From BD2-11 sp965115885 (GTDB lineage: Bacteria; Gemmatimonadota; Gemmatimonadetes; Longimicrobiales; Gaopeijiaceae): a stretch of DNA of 64,000 nucleotides. The position numbers were made by a program, and so were the translations under genes. Below, piece by piece: positions 1 through 7,569 of the stretch. The stretch is from the NCBI GenBank assembly GCA_965115885.1, contig OZ220479.1, forward strand, positions 992,001 through 1,056,000, read 5' to 3'. The first letter of the stretch is position 1. Every line of letters begins with the position of its first letter. The notes beneath the pieces were generated by a model. That model made no database searches. It saw nothing but the letters and a program-made list of their open reading frames with translations, and was not told the origin of the DNA.

Positions 1-2
1 CC

Positions 3-455
3 GGACTCCTGCGCGCCGTCCTGCTTTCGGAAGCCGGGGAGCTGGGCGCGCCGGACCGTCTCCCGCTGCACCTGCGCGAGGCGCCTCCCCTGTCGGATCC
101 GCGTTCCGGCGGAGGGGACCGCTTCCTTCGCCAGCTGACCGCGCCCGTGCGCACCGGCATGCTGCTCACGCGCGCCGATCTGGCGCGTTGCGCCGCCGAT
201 CTGGAGCTCGGCCGACGCGCCGGAGAGCGCCGTTTCGCGCTCCGGTCGCTCCTCTCGTCGGATCCGGCGTCCACGTTGGGCTGGCTCGCCCGAGAGGCCG
301 CCCGTTGGCGCGCCGTCCACGAGGGGGACCGCGGGGACGCCGAACTCGTGTCGGGGTTCTGGGCGTCCCGGGCGGAGACCGCGCAGCGTCTGCTGGAAGA
401 GCTGGCGCGCGCGGCGAGGGACGCCGCGCGCGACGTCTCCACGGCTCCGGCGTGA
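3..455 (+). CDS. C-terminal part of a gene entering from the left, possibly TorD-like chaperone
   Basis: An open frame runs from the left edge to a TGA at 453-455, giving about 150 residues with no start inside the window. The segment is alpha-helical looking and rich in Arg, Glu and Ala, with a conserved-looking stretch RTGMLLTRADLARCAADLEL followed by a block ending in TLGWLAREAARW. That pattern resembles the C-terminal helical part of TorD/DmsD-family chaperones, which help molybdoenzymes mature, but I cannot confirm it from this fragment. An ATG at 159 and a GTG at 147 lie in frame but the frame is open well upstream, so neither is likely to be the start. It ends 7 bases before the SulP gene. 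Confidence 0.45.
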   Translation, partial: GLLRAVLLSEAGELGAPDRLPLHLREAPPLSDPRSGGGDRFLRQLTAPVRTGMLLTRADLARCAADLELGRRAGERRFALRSLLSSDPASTLGWLAREAARWRAVHEGDRGDAELVSGFWASRAETAQRLLEELARAARDAARDVSTAPA

Positions 456-462
456 GTTCGGG

Positions 463-2007
463 GTGAACCCCGGGTCGCGGGTCGGAGCGGGGCGGGGGGC
501 CGCGCGCGCGCCCGGGGAGACGCGCGCGGGGGTCGTGCGGCGCGACTTGGTGGCGGGAACCAGCGTCGCGCTCGTCCTGATCCCCCAGTCGATGGCGTAC
601 GCGGAGCTTGCGGGGTTGCCCGCCCAGTACGGGCTCTACGCCGCCGCCCTCCCCCCGCTCGGCGCCGCGATCTTCGCCTCCTCCCCGTATCTCCACACCG
701 GTCCGGTCGCGCTCACCGCGCTACTCACCTTCGGCGCGCTCGTCCCCATGGCCCCGCGCGGGAGCGCCGAGTACGCGGGGCTCGCCGCGCTGTTGGCGCT
801 GGTGGTGGGCGCCGTGCGCCTGCTCATCGGGTTGTTGCGCGCCGGCGGCGTCGCCTACCTGATGTCCCAGCCGGTCATCCAGGGGTTCACCTCGGCGGCG
901 GCGATCCTGATCGTTCTCTCCCAAGTGCCCACGGTCGTCGGGGTGGTCGGACCCGGAGAGGGCGTCGTGGGCCAGGCGTTTTGGGCGCTGACTCATGTCG
1001 GGCTGTGGCAGGCCTCGAGCATCGGCTTCGCCGCCATGGCCGCGGTCGTCATCGCGGGCGCGCGCCGCATCGATCCCAGCTTGCCGGGCGTCCTCTTCGC
1101 GACCGCGCTGGCGCTGGTCGTCTCGACGGCGACCCGGTACGAGGGAGCCGTGCTCGGAGAAATCCCGGTCGGCGGCATCCCCGGCGCGCAGGGAGTGCCC
1201 TGGCTTCAGTTGCCCTCCCTGCTGGTCCCGGGGTTGGTGATCGCCCTGGTGGGGTTCGCCGAGACCACCTCCATCAGCCAGACCTTCGCCGCCCAGGACC
1301 GCAAGCTCTGGGATCCGAACCGGGAGTTCGTCAGCCAGGGGGTGGCCAACGCGATCTCCGGGCTCTCGGGCGGATTTCCCGTGGAAGGCTCGTTCAGCCG
1401 CTCCAGCCTCAACCGCTCCGCCGGCGCGCGCACGCGCTGGAGCGGTGCGGTGAGCGGGGTGGCGGTGCTCGCCTTCCTGCCCTTCGCCTCCGTGCTGGCG
1501 CCCCTGCCCCGGGCGGTGCTCGCGGCCATCGTCGTCACCGCCGCGGCGACGCTGGTTCGCGTCGGGGATCTGGTTCGGATCTGGAGGTTCTCGCGCCTTC
1601 AGGCGATGGTGGGATGGACCACTTTCGTCCTGACCCTCCTTCTGGTTCCCCGGGTCGAGGAGGCGATCCTGGTGGGCGTGGTGCTCTCGTTGGCGGTCCA
1701 TCTCTGGCGGGAGCGCGAGATGAGGCTGTCGCAGTGGACGGCGGACGGAGCGTTGCACTTGGCGCCCCGGGGCGTCCTCTGGTTCGGATCGGCGCCCATC
1801 CTGGAGAAGGCGGTCGCCCGCGCCTTCGCGGAGGTGGGGGATCTGCGCGAGGTCGTGTTCCACTTCGACGGAGTCGGACGCCTCGACTTCACCGGAGCCC
1901 TGCTCGTCGAGCGGATCACGCGGCAGGCGCACGACGCGGGTCTGGAAACGCGCCTCGAGGGCGTCCCGCCCCACGCCGAGAAGCTGATGCAGCGCGTCTT
2001 CGGCTGA
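463..2007 (+). CDS. SulP-family inorganic anion transporter with STAS domain
   Basis: This 514-residue inner-membrane protein has the SulP layout. A hydrophobic transport domain covers about residues 25-400 and begins with the family signature region (VALVLIPQSMAYAELAGLP). A soluble C-terminal STAS domain of about 100 residues follows, containing FHFDGVGRLDFTGALLVERI. SulP proteins carry sulfate, bicarbonate or other anions; the substrate cannot be read here and no carbonic anhydrase gene is adjacent. The start is GTG at 463. It follows the previous gene by 7 bases, so the two are probably co-transcribed. A short T-rich run follows the stop but I see no convincing hairpin. Confidence 0.9.
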   Translation: MNPGSRVGAGRGAARAPGETRAGVVRRDLVAGTSVALVLIPQSMAYAELAGLPAQYGLYAAALPPLGAAIFASSPYLHTGPVALTALLTFGALVPMAPRGSAEYAGLAALLALVVGAVRLLIGLLRAGGVAYLMSQPVIQGFTSAAAILIVLSQVPTVVGVVGPGEGVVGQAFWALTHVGLWQASSIGFAAMAAVVIAGARRIDPSLPGVLFATALALVVSTATRYEGAVLGEIPVGGIPGAQGVPWLQLPSLLVPGLVIALVGFAETTSISQTFAAQDRKLWDPNREFVSQGVANAISGLSGGFPVEGSFSRSSLNRSAGARTRWSGAVSGVAVLAFLPFASVLAPLPRAVLAAIVVTAAATLVRVGDLVRIWRFSRLQAMVGWTTFVLTLLLVPRVEEAILVGVVLSLAVHLWREREMRLSQWTADGALHLAPRGVLWFGSAPILEKAVARAFAEVGDLREVVFHFDGVGRLDFTGALLVERITRQAHDAGLETRLEGVPPHAEKLMQRVFG

Positions 2008-2189
2008 GGGTTCCTTTTTTCCTCCCTCTCGATCCCTCGAGGCGCCCGCGCGCGACGGCGCGCGACGGCGCCGGAGGGCGAGCGCGAACCCGTCTCCCGC
2101 TTCGCCGCGGCCGTCGCCCAAAACCATTCGGGCGGGCCGCGCGTACGGTCCGGGTCCACTGAAGACACGACGAACGCGGAGGACTCGAC

Positions 2190-3287
2190 ATGACCGCATC
2201 GGCAACCAATCCGCCTGCGAGGAAGACGTGGCCCCTTCGGCGCAGCGCAACCCTGCTCGCGCCCGGCGTCGCGCTGGCCGCCGTCCTAGGCGCTTTCGTT
2301 CGGGCCGCCCCCCAGGAGTATCGGATCGTCGGCGACCACGTCGCCGTATACAATCTCGCGGGCGAGGTGAGCGTCGTAGCGGGAAGCGGCGACGACGTCG
2401 TGGTGACCTTGGAACCGGGAGGGGCGGACGCGGACCGCCTGGAGGTGGAATCCGGGGCGATCCGGGGCAGGCAGACGCTGCGCGTCCGCTATCCCTCCGA
2501 CCGGATCGTCTACGGAGGCATGGGCCGCGCCTCCCGCACCCGGATCCGGGTGCGGGAGGACGGAACTTTCGGCGACGGCGCCTCCCCGCGCGGCGAAACG
2601 GTCGACGTCCGGGGCTCGGGGAGGGGGCTCGAGGCCTGGGCCGACATGACGCTGGCGGTTCCGCCGGGCCAGAAGCTGTCGCTCCACCTGGGCGTGGGCG
2701 AGATCGACGTCCGCAACGTCGACGGCGATCTCGAGATCGACGTGGGTTCCGGCGCGGTCGCGTCGACGAGCACGACCGGATCCTTGGACATCGACACGGG
2801 CTCCGGGGCGGTGACGGTGACGGGCGCGGACGGCCCCCTCCGTGTGGACACCGGTTCGGGCAGCGTGACCCTCGAGGACGTGGCCGGCGCGCGCGTGGGG
2901 ATCGACACCGGGTCGGGGGGCGTGCGCGCCTCGGGGGTCCGGTCGGAATACGTGGAGGTGGACACCGGTTCGGGCCGCGTTAGCTTGCTGGACGTGGCGG
3001 CGCCGAACATTCTGGTCGACACCGGAAGCGGCAGCGTGGAACTGGATCTCGCCGCCGACGTGGATCGCCTGGAGGTGGACACCGGGTCGGGGGGCGTGAC
3101 CCTGCGCGTCCCCGGCGACCTGGGCGCGCGGATCGAGGCGGACACGGGCAGCGGAACCATCGACGTGGGAGTTCCCGTTGACGAGCGGACCCGGCGGCGG
3201 ACCTACTTGCGGGGAACGATCGGCGACGGCCGGGGCGCCATCGCGCTCGACTCGGGGTCGGGCTCGATCCGCATTCTCGCACGCTGA
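2190..3287 (+). CDS. DUF4097-type secreted beta-repeat protein
   Basis: The 365-residue protein begins with a basic N-terminus and one hydrophobic segment (about residues 13-36), a signal peptide or anchor, so the rest should lie outside the cytoplasm. From about residue 180 to the end it carries nine repeats with the core (V/I)DTGSG(S/G/A)V, spaced roughly 19-20 residues; the first reads DVGSG and the last DSGSG. This periodic beta-strand pattern is that of DUF4097/DUF4098 adhesin-like proteins, predicted to form a beta-solenoid or ladder. The start ATG at 2190 follows GCGGAGGACT, a good ribosome site. The function of the family is unknown; no enzyme motif is visible. It stands alone between the SulP and thioesterase genes. 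Confidence 0.8.
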   Translation: MTASATNPPARKTWPLRRSATLLAPGVALAAVLGAFVRAAPQEYRIVGDHVAVYNLAGEVSVVAGSGDDVVVTLEPGGADADRLEVESGAIRGRQTLRVRYPSDRIVYGGMGRASRTRIRVREDGTFGDGASPRGETVDVRGSGRGLEAWADMTLAVPPGQKLSLHLGVGEIDVRNVDGDLEIDVGSGAVASTSTTGSLDIDTGSGAVTVTGADGPLRVDTGSGSVTLEDVAGARVGIDTGSGGVRASGVRSEYVEVDTGSGRVSLLDVAAPNILVDTGSGSVELDLAADVDRLEVDTGSGGVTLRVPGDLGARIEADTGSGTIDVGVPVDERTRRRTYLRGTIGDGRGAIALDSGSGSIRILAR

Positions 3288-3353
3288 TCCGGCGGCGACT
3301 TCGGCGCGGCACGCCTCCGCGCCGGTCGCCTCCGCCTGCGCGCCTCCGGTCCG

Positions 3354-3785
3354 GTGACCGGAACGTTCCGCTTCCGGCATCCGGTCCGGGTCCGCTTTCA
3401 GGACGTCGACGCGGGCGGCCACGCCCATCACTCCAAGGCCCTCTCCTACTTCGAGGAGGCGCGCGCAGCCTACTGGCGGGAGGTCGCCGTCCGCCCGGAT
3501 CCGAAGGACGTAGGCTACATCCTCGCGGAGGCCGGGATCCGCTACCACGCACGGGTTCTCTACCCCGATCGGCTCGACGTGGGCGCCCGGGTGTCCGTTC
3601 TCGGCAAGAAGCACTTCGTCATGGAGTACGAGGTGCGGTCGGAGGCCGGGGGGCTCCTGGTGTCCGGGAGCACCGTTCAGGTCATGTACGACTACTCCGC
3701 CGGGGCCAGCCGACGAATTCCGCCCGATCTCGCGGAACGCATTCGCGCCTTCGAAGGGCCGCTTCCCGCCCGGCGGGGATCCTGA
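3354..3785 (+). CDS. acyl-CoA thioesterase, hotdog fold (YbgC/FadM-like)
   Basis: This 143-residue protein has the 4-hydroxybenzoyl-CoA thioesterase pattern. The N-terminal VRFQDVDAGGHAHHSKALSY contains the catalytic Asp of the family, and YFEEARAAYWRE and the central beta-sheet follow. Family members hydrolyse short- or medium-chain acyl-CoA thioesters in the cytoplasm. Length is normal for the family. The start is taken as GTG 3354, 66 bases after the beta-repeat gene. Nothing nearby indicates the substrate; it is not beside tol-pal genes, where YbgC usually sits. Confidence 0.82.
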   Translation: MTGTFRFRHPVRVRFQDVDAGGHAHHSKALSYFEEARAAYWREVAVRPDPKDVGYILAEAGIRYHARVLYPDRLDVGARVSVLGKKHFVMEYEVRSEAGGLLVSGSTVQVMYDYSAGASRRIPPDLAERIRAFEGPLPARRGS

Positions 3786-3888
3786 GCGGCCCGGACCGGG
3801 GCGCGGAGGCGCCGGACGCCGCGCCCGCGGCCGCGCCTTCGCCCTTGACGCGCAGCGCGCCGACGCTCCCTTTACGCCTTGGATTCGG

Positions 3889-3916
3889 TTGACCGCGTCC
3901 CGCGTGCCCGTATAGC
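3889..3916 (+). promoter_or_regulatory. sigma70-like promoter of the TPR gene
   Basis: TTGACC (3889-3894) and TATAGC (3911-3916) are separated by 16 bases, 43 bases upstream of the TPR gene start. Such a close match to the sigma70 consensus stands out in this GC-rich sequence. The assignment rests on sequence pattern only. Confidence 0.55.
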
Positions 3917-3958
3917 TTGCGTAGCTTTCCCGGTAACCCTTGGCGGAGTTCAGGAGCG

Positions 3959-5698
3959 ATGGTCTTCAGGTCGACATTCCCCCGGCTGGGAACCGCGTCG
4001 CTTGCGGCGTTCCTTCTGTTGCCGTCGGCGTCGGCGTCGGCGCAACAGGAGGTGCAGGGACGCTTCAGGATCATGATCCCCGACCTCTTCCCGGGGGAGG
4101 ACGCCGGTCGGGGCTTCGGGGAAGACGTGGCCGAAGAGCTTCGCGACCTCATCAACGAGCTGCCCACCCACGAGCCGGTCGAGCGCAACGAAATCCGCGA
4201 CGCGTTGCGGCAGTTCGACATCGACCGCGACGACCTGAACTGCATCCGCGCGCGCCAGCTGGCGACCCAGATCGACGCCGCGCTGGTGATGTGCGGGTCG
4301 TACACGGAGGGCGAGGACGAGTGGTTCCTGGCCGACATCTTGTTCGTGAGCGTGGAGTCGGGGGAGACGTTCTCGGTGGAGAACTTCACGGTTCCGGACC
4401 GCGACGGCGACGAGCTCGCCGCGCAACACATCTTCGGCGTGTTCGACGGATACGTGGAGCAGTTGCGCTTCGCGGCCATCTGCCTGGAGTACTTCGGCAG
4501 CCAGCAGTGGGCCAACGCCCTGCAGAACTGCGACCGGGCCCTCGAGGGGAACCCGAGTTCGGAATCCTCGCGCTACGCCCGCGCCCGGGCGGTCATGGAG
4601 CTGGGGGATCGCCGGGAAGGCCTCGACGAGATGCTGCGGGTCCTGGACCTCAACCCGTTCAACGAGAACGCGCTCCAGTTCGCCGGGATGCTCTCGGCCG
4701 AGTTCGGCCTGAACGAGGAGTCCCTCAAGCACTACACCGCCTACCTCGAGCTCAACCCCGGAAGCGCCGCCGTGCGCATGCGCGTGGCGTACGATCTCGC
4801 GACCGCCGGAAACGCGGAGGGCGCGATGATCCTGATCGAGGAAGGCATCGCGGTGGACGACGCCAACGACGACCTCTGGGAACAGCTCGGGGGGTTCGCC
4901 TTCACGGCCGCCGGTCGGGCGATGGAGGGCCAGAGCGAGCCGACGCCGGAGGTCGAGCGGCTCTACCGCAGGGCCATCGAGGCGTACACGCGCGTGTTCG
5001 AATCCCGCGGCGCGGAGACCGCCCCCGCGCAGTTGTCCAATGTCATCGCGGCCTACATGCAGCTCGAGGATCCGACCGCCGTCGAGTTCGCGCAGAGCGC
5101 GGTGGAGGCGCATCCCGAAGAGGCTTCCCTCTGGTCGCGGCTGGCCGACGCCCTGCAACGCAACGACCGTCTCGACGAGGCGATCTCGGCGCTCGAAAGC
5201 GCGAAGCGGGTCGACCCCGACTACGCGAATCTCTCGGCCCGCCAGGGGAGTTGGCTCCTGGAGGCGGGGAACGTCGACGGCGCCCTCGAATTTCTCAAGG
5301 ACGCGGTGGCGCGCGGCGAGCAGTCGGCCGACGCGATGGCGGGCGTGTTGTTCGGCAAGGCCTACAACGACGGCGTGCAGGCGCAGCAATTCGCCTTCGC
5401 CGCCGACATCATCGAGACCGCCAAGTCGGAGTTCGAAGTGTCCGACCAGATGTCTTCGCAGCTCAACTTCTGGCACGGCTGGTCGCTCTACAACCACGGT
5501 CTGGGGCTTCAGGAGCCCAGTACCCTCGATTCCGCGCGCCAGTCGCTCCCGGTCTTCCAGGAGGCGCTCCGGCTCTTCGAACTCGGCCGCGCCTACGCCG
5601 CGACCATGGACTCCATCAATCTGCCCGACATCCTCTCCGCGACCCAGACCTACGTCGAGATCCAAGACGCCATCATCAGGCGGGGCGGAAGGGAGTAA
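3959..5698 (+). CDS. secreted tetratricopeptide-repeat protein with CsgG-like N-terminal domain
   Basis: I take ATG 3959, preceded by CAGGAG, giving 579 residues that begin with a typical signal peptide ending in SASAQQ. An upstream in-frame ATG (3917) would sit on the promoter and add residues before the signal. Residues about 30-170 (RFRIMIPDLFPGE..., then ALVMCGSYTE) resemble the nucleotide-fold-like N-domain found in CsgG and TolB-type envelope proteins. The remainder is TPR-like helix pairs (for example ALQNCDRALEGNP and LDEAISALESAKRVDPDYA). The protein probably works as a periplasmic or outer-membrane scaffold; partners are unknown. It forms its own transcription unit, with a promoter upstream and a strong terminator 30 bases after its stop. 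Confidence 0.75.
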   Translation: MVFRSTFPRLGTASLAAFLLLPSASASAQQEVQGRFRIMIPDLFPGEDAGRGFGEDVAEELRDLINELPTHEPVERNEIRDALRQFDIDRDDLNCIRARQLATQIDAALVMCGSYTEGEDEWFLADILFVSVESGETFSVENFTVPDRDGDELAAQHIFGVFDGYVEQLRFAAICLEYFGSQQWANALQNCDRALEGNPSSESSRYARARAVMELGDRREGLDEMLRVLDLNPFNENALQFAGMLSAEFGLNEESLKHYTAYLELNPGSAAVRMRVAYDLATAGNAEGAMILIEEGIAVDDANDDLWEQLGGFAFTAAGRAMEGQSEPTPEVERLYRRAIEAYTRVFESRGAETAPAQLSNVIAAYMQLEDPTAVEFAQSAVEAHPEEASLWSRLADALQRNDRLDEAISALESAKRVDPDYANLSARQGSWLLEAGNVDGALEFLKDAVARGEQSADAMAGVLFGKAYNDGVQAQQFAFAADIIETAKSEFEVSDQMSSQLNFWHGWSLYNHGLGLQEPSTLDSARQSLPVFQEALRLFELGRAYAATMDSINLPDILSATQTYVEIQDAIIRRGGRE

Positions 5699-5728
5699 CC
5701 GCCCGCTTCCCCCGGTCGGCAGCCCCGG

Positions 5729-5761
5729 GCGCCGCGGATTCGTCCGCGGCGCTTTTTTTTT
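5729..5761 (+). terminator. rho-independent terminator after the TPR gene
   Basis: A perfect 10-bp stem (GCGCCGCGGA / TCCGCGGCGC, 5729-5752) with a TTCG tetraloop is followed by nine Ts (5753-5761). It closes the TPR transcription unit and insulates the dcw promoter just downstream. Confidence 0.93.
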
Positions 5762-5811
5762 GCCCGAACCTTCGCGCCCGGGCTTCCGCGCGGGTTCGTC
5801 CTTCCCGGGGC

Positions 5812-5840
5812 TTGCGCTCGCCCGGTACCCCCCGTACCTT
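5812..5840 (+). promoter_or_regulatory. candidate promoter of the dcw cluster
   Basis: TTGCGC (5812-5817) and TACCTT (5835-5840) are 17 bases apart and lie directly upstream of the MraZ repeat array, where the operon promoter would be expected. The match is partial (TTGCGC for TTGACA, TACCTT for TATAAT). Confidence 0.45.
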
Positions 5841-5842
5841 CT

Positions 5843-5886
5843 CCACCCTTTTCCACTTTTCCCCACTTCAACCCACAATCCACCAC
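5843..5886 (-). promoter_or_regulatory. MraZ operator: five direct repeats at 10-bp pitch
   Basis: CCAC occurs at 5843, 5853, 5863, 5873 and 5883, read as GTGG on the minus strand, with exactly 10 bp between repeats. MraZ proteins of other bacteria bind three or four short direct repeats of GTGGG/TGGGN type spaced one helical turn apart in the mraZ leader. Here there are five, and the last lies 3 bases before the mraZ start codon, so bound MraZ would block both transcription and the ribosome site. Autoregulation is inferred from known MraZ systems. Confidence 0.8.
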
Positions 5887-5889
5887 CAA

Positions 5890-6321
5890 ATGAGCGGTTT
5901 TCTGGGGCGCTACGAGAAACGTCTCGACGAGAAGGGTCGCCTGGGCCTGCCGGTCCCGTTCCGGCGGCCGACGGAGGACGCGCCCCTCGTGCTGCTCCAG
6001 TACCAAGCTCCCGCGCTGACCCTGTTCCCGGAGGAGGCGTGGGGGAAGATCCGGGACCGCCTTTCCGAGTACCGGCGCTCGCACCCCGGCGCGGCGGCGT
6101 ACGTGCGCCGCATCACCTCGTTCGCGGCGGAGGTCGCGCTCGACAAGGCCGGGCGCATCCTCATCCCCGCGTGGCTGAAGGAGGCGGCGTCGCTGGACGA
6201 CGAGGTTCTCGTGGTGGGCTCGCTGGACCGGATCGAGATCTGGAACCCCGGACTCTTCGATTCCCACCTCGAGGACGACACGCCGGACGCCTCCGGGTTC
6301 ATGCACAAGATCTTCGGATGA
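5890..6321 (+). CDS. mraZ: transcriptional regulator MraZ
   Basis: This is the first gene of the dcw cluster, with 143 residues, the normal length. It has two AbrB-like swapped-hairpin domains: GRYEKRLDEKGRLGLPVPFR at the N-terminus and VALDKAGRILIPAWLKE in the second half, each carrying the DxxGR signature. MraZ forms a ring that binds repeats upstream of its own gene and regulates the operon. ATG 5890 fits the domain start. No Shine-Dalgarno is seen; the leader is C/A-rich because the operator occupies it. The rsmH gene follows after 7 bases. Confidence 0.95.
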   Translation: MSGFLGRYEKRLDEKGRLGLPVPFRRPTEDAPLVLLQYQAPALTLFPEEAWGKIRDRLSEYRRSHPGAAAYVRRITSFAAEVALDKAGRILIPAWLKEAASLDDEVLVVGSLDRIEIWNPGLFDSHLEDDTPDASGFMHKIFG

Positions 6322-6328
6322 GCGGCGC

Positions 6329-7288
6329 GTGCGCAGGCGAGCGGACGAGGCGGTCGGCGGGCGGGCGTACCACACCCCGGTGCTGGTGCGGGAGGTGCTC
6401 GAGGTGCTGGAACCCGAGCGCGGAGGACTTTTCGTGGACGGCACCGTGGGCGGCGGAGGGCATGCGCGCGCGATGCTGGAACGGGCTCCCGGGCTCCGCC
6501 TGGTCGCGGCGGACCGCGACCCCGGCGCGCTCGCGGAAGCCGAACGGGCGCTCGCTTCCTTCGCGGATCGGGTCCGGTTTCTTCTCTCCGACTTCCGCGA
6601 CGCCGCCCGCGCCCCGGAGCTCGAGGCGGGCGCGGTGAGCGGGGTGTTGCTGGATTTGGGATTGAGCTCGCGTCAGCTGGACCGCGGTCGGCGGGGGTTC
6701 TCCTTCCGCCGCGGAGTGCCGCTGGACATGCGCATGGACGGAAGCGAGGCGCGCACCCGGAGCGCCGCCGACGTGCTCAACGCCTACGGCGAGGGGCGAC
6801 TGGCGCGGGTCTTCCGCGAGCTGGGCGAGCACCGAGGCGCGCGCGGACTGGCGCGCGAGGTCGTCCGGCGGCGGAGGACCCGGCCGTTCGCCGTCAGCGA
6901 CGACTTGGTCGGCGCCCTGCGCGCCGCCATGGGTCGGTCGCCGACGCCGCGCGACAAGGCGCGCGTCTTCCAGGCGCTGCGCATGGAGGTGAACGACGAA
7001 CTGGGCGCGCTCCGACAAGGTCTCGACGCCCTGAGCCGCGCCTTGGCCCCGGGCGGAAGGATGGCGGTCGTCTCCTATCACTCGCTGGAGGATCGCGAGG
7101 TCAAGAACCGATTCCGCGCGTGGAGCCGAGCGTGCGTCTGCCCTCCGGCGTTGCCGATGTGCGTGTGCGCCGGACGCGCCCGGGGAGAGACGCTCGTGCG
7201 CCGTCCGGTGCGGCCCGCCCCCGAGGAGATCGCGGCGAACCCCCGTTCCCGGAGCGCGCGCCTGCGCGCATGGAGGAAGGCGTCGTGA
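6329..7288 (+). CDS. rsmH: 16S rRNA m4C1402 methyltransferase RsmH
   Basis: This 319-residue cytoplasmic protein methylates N4 of C1402 in 16S rRNA. The SAM site VDGTVGGGGHARAML lies near residue 32, LLDLGLSSRQLD follows, and the C-terminal VVSYHSLEDREVKNRFR is diagnostic of the family. The start GTG at 6329 is 7 bases after mraZ; no better start leaves the HTPVLVREVLE motif intact. The product is also called MraW. Its last codons overlap the ftsL start (GTGA). Confidence 0.95.
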   Translation: MRRRADEAVGGRAYHTPVLVREVLEVLEPERGGLFVDGTVGGGGHARAMLERAPGLRLVAADRDPGALAEAERALASFADRVRFLLSDFRDAARAPELEAGAVSGVLLDLGLSSRQLDRGRRGFSFRRGVPLDMRMDGSEARTRSAADVLNAYGEGRLARVFRELGEHRGARGLAREVVRRRRTRPFAVSDDLVGALRAAMGRSPTPRDKARVFQALRMEVNDELGALRQGLDALSRALAPGGRMAVVSYHSLEDREVKNRFRAWSRACVCPPALPMCVCAGRARGETLVRRPVRPAPEEIAANPRSRSARLRAWRKAS

Positions 7289-7569
7289 GACGAATGGGCG
7301 ATTCGAAGCGGGTGGCGCTCGCGCTGGCGGCCCTGTTGGCGGCGCTCAGCGTGGTCACTTGGCGCCAGATGCGCGCGCTGGAGGCGCTGGAGGAGCTGCA
7401 CGATCTGGGTCAGCGGATCGAGGTGGTGTCGGCGGTCCGAAAGGACCTGCTGGGGGAGATCCAGTACTTGGAGAGCCGGGGGCGCGTGGTCCCCGAGGCG
7501 CGCGAGCGCTTGGGCATGCACACCCCGGCGGCCCATGAAATCGTCTATCTGTCGGGGGTGAACCCATGA
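7285..7569 (+). CDS. ftsL: cell division protein FtsL
   Basis: A 94-residue bitopic protein in the ftsL position between rsmH and ftsI. It has a short basic N-terminus, one membrane span (about residues 8-24, VALALAALLAALSVV), then a coiled-coil-like stretch rich in Leu, Glu and Arg ending in LGMHTPAAHEIVYL. FtsL bridges FtsB/FtsQ and FtsW/FtsI in the divisome. The start GTG 7285 overlaps the rsmH stop and has GGAGG (7272-7276) 8 bases upstream; ATG 7270 and ATG 7294 are alternatives in frame. Assignment rests on topology and position because FtsL diverges strongly. It overlaps ftsI by ATGA. Confidence 0.85.
   Translation: MRRMGDSKRVALALAALLAALSVVTWRQMRALEALEELHDLGQRIEVVSAVRKDLLGEIQYLESRGRVVPEARERLGMHTPAAHEIVYLSGVNP

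Noticed and set aside
2730..3287. Regular DNA repeats that could suggest a CRISPR array
   Set aside because: They are imperfect, codon-phased and encode a beta-repeat protein; there are no unique spacers and no cas genes.
2286..3614. Long minus-strand frame with periodic PGVDxHA-like repeats
   Set aside because: The periodicity is the shadow of the DTGSG repeats of the plus-strand protein.
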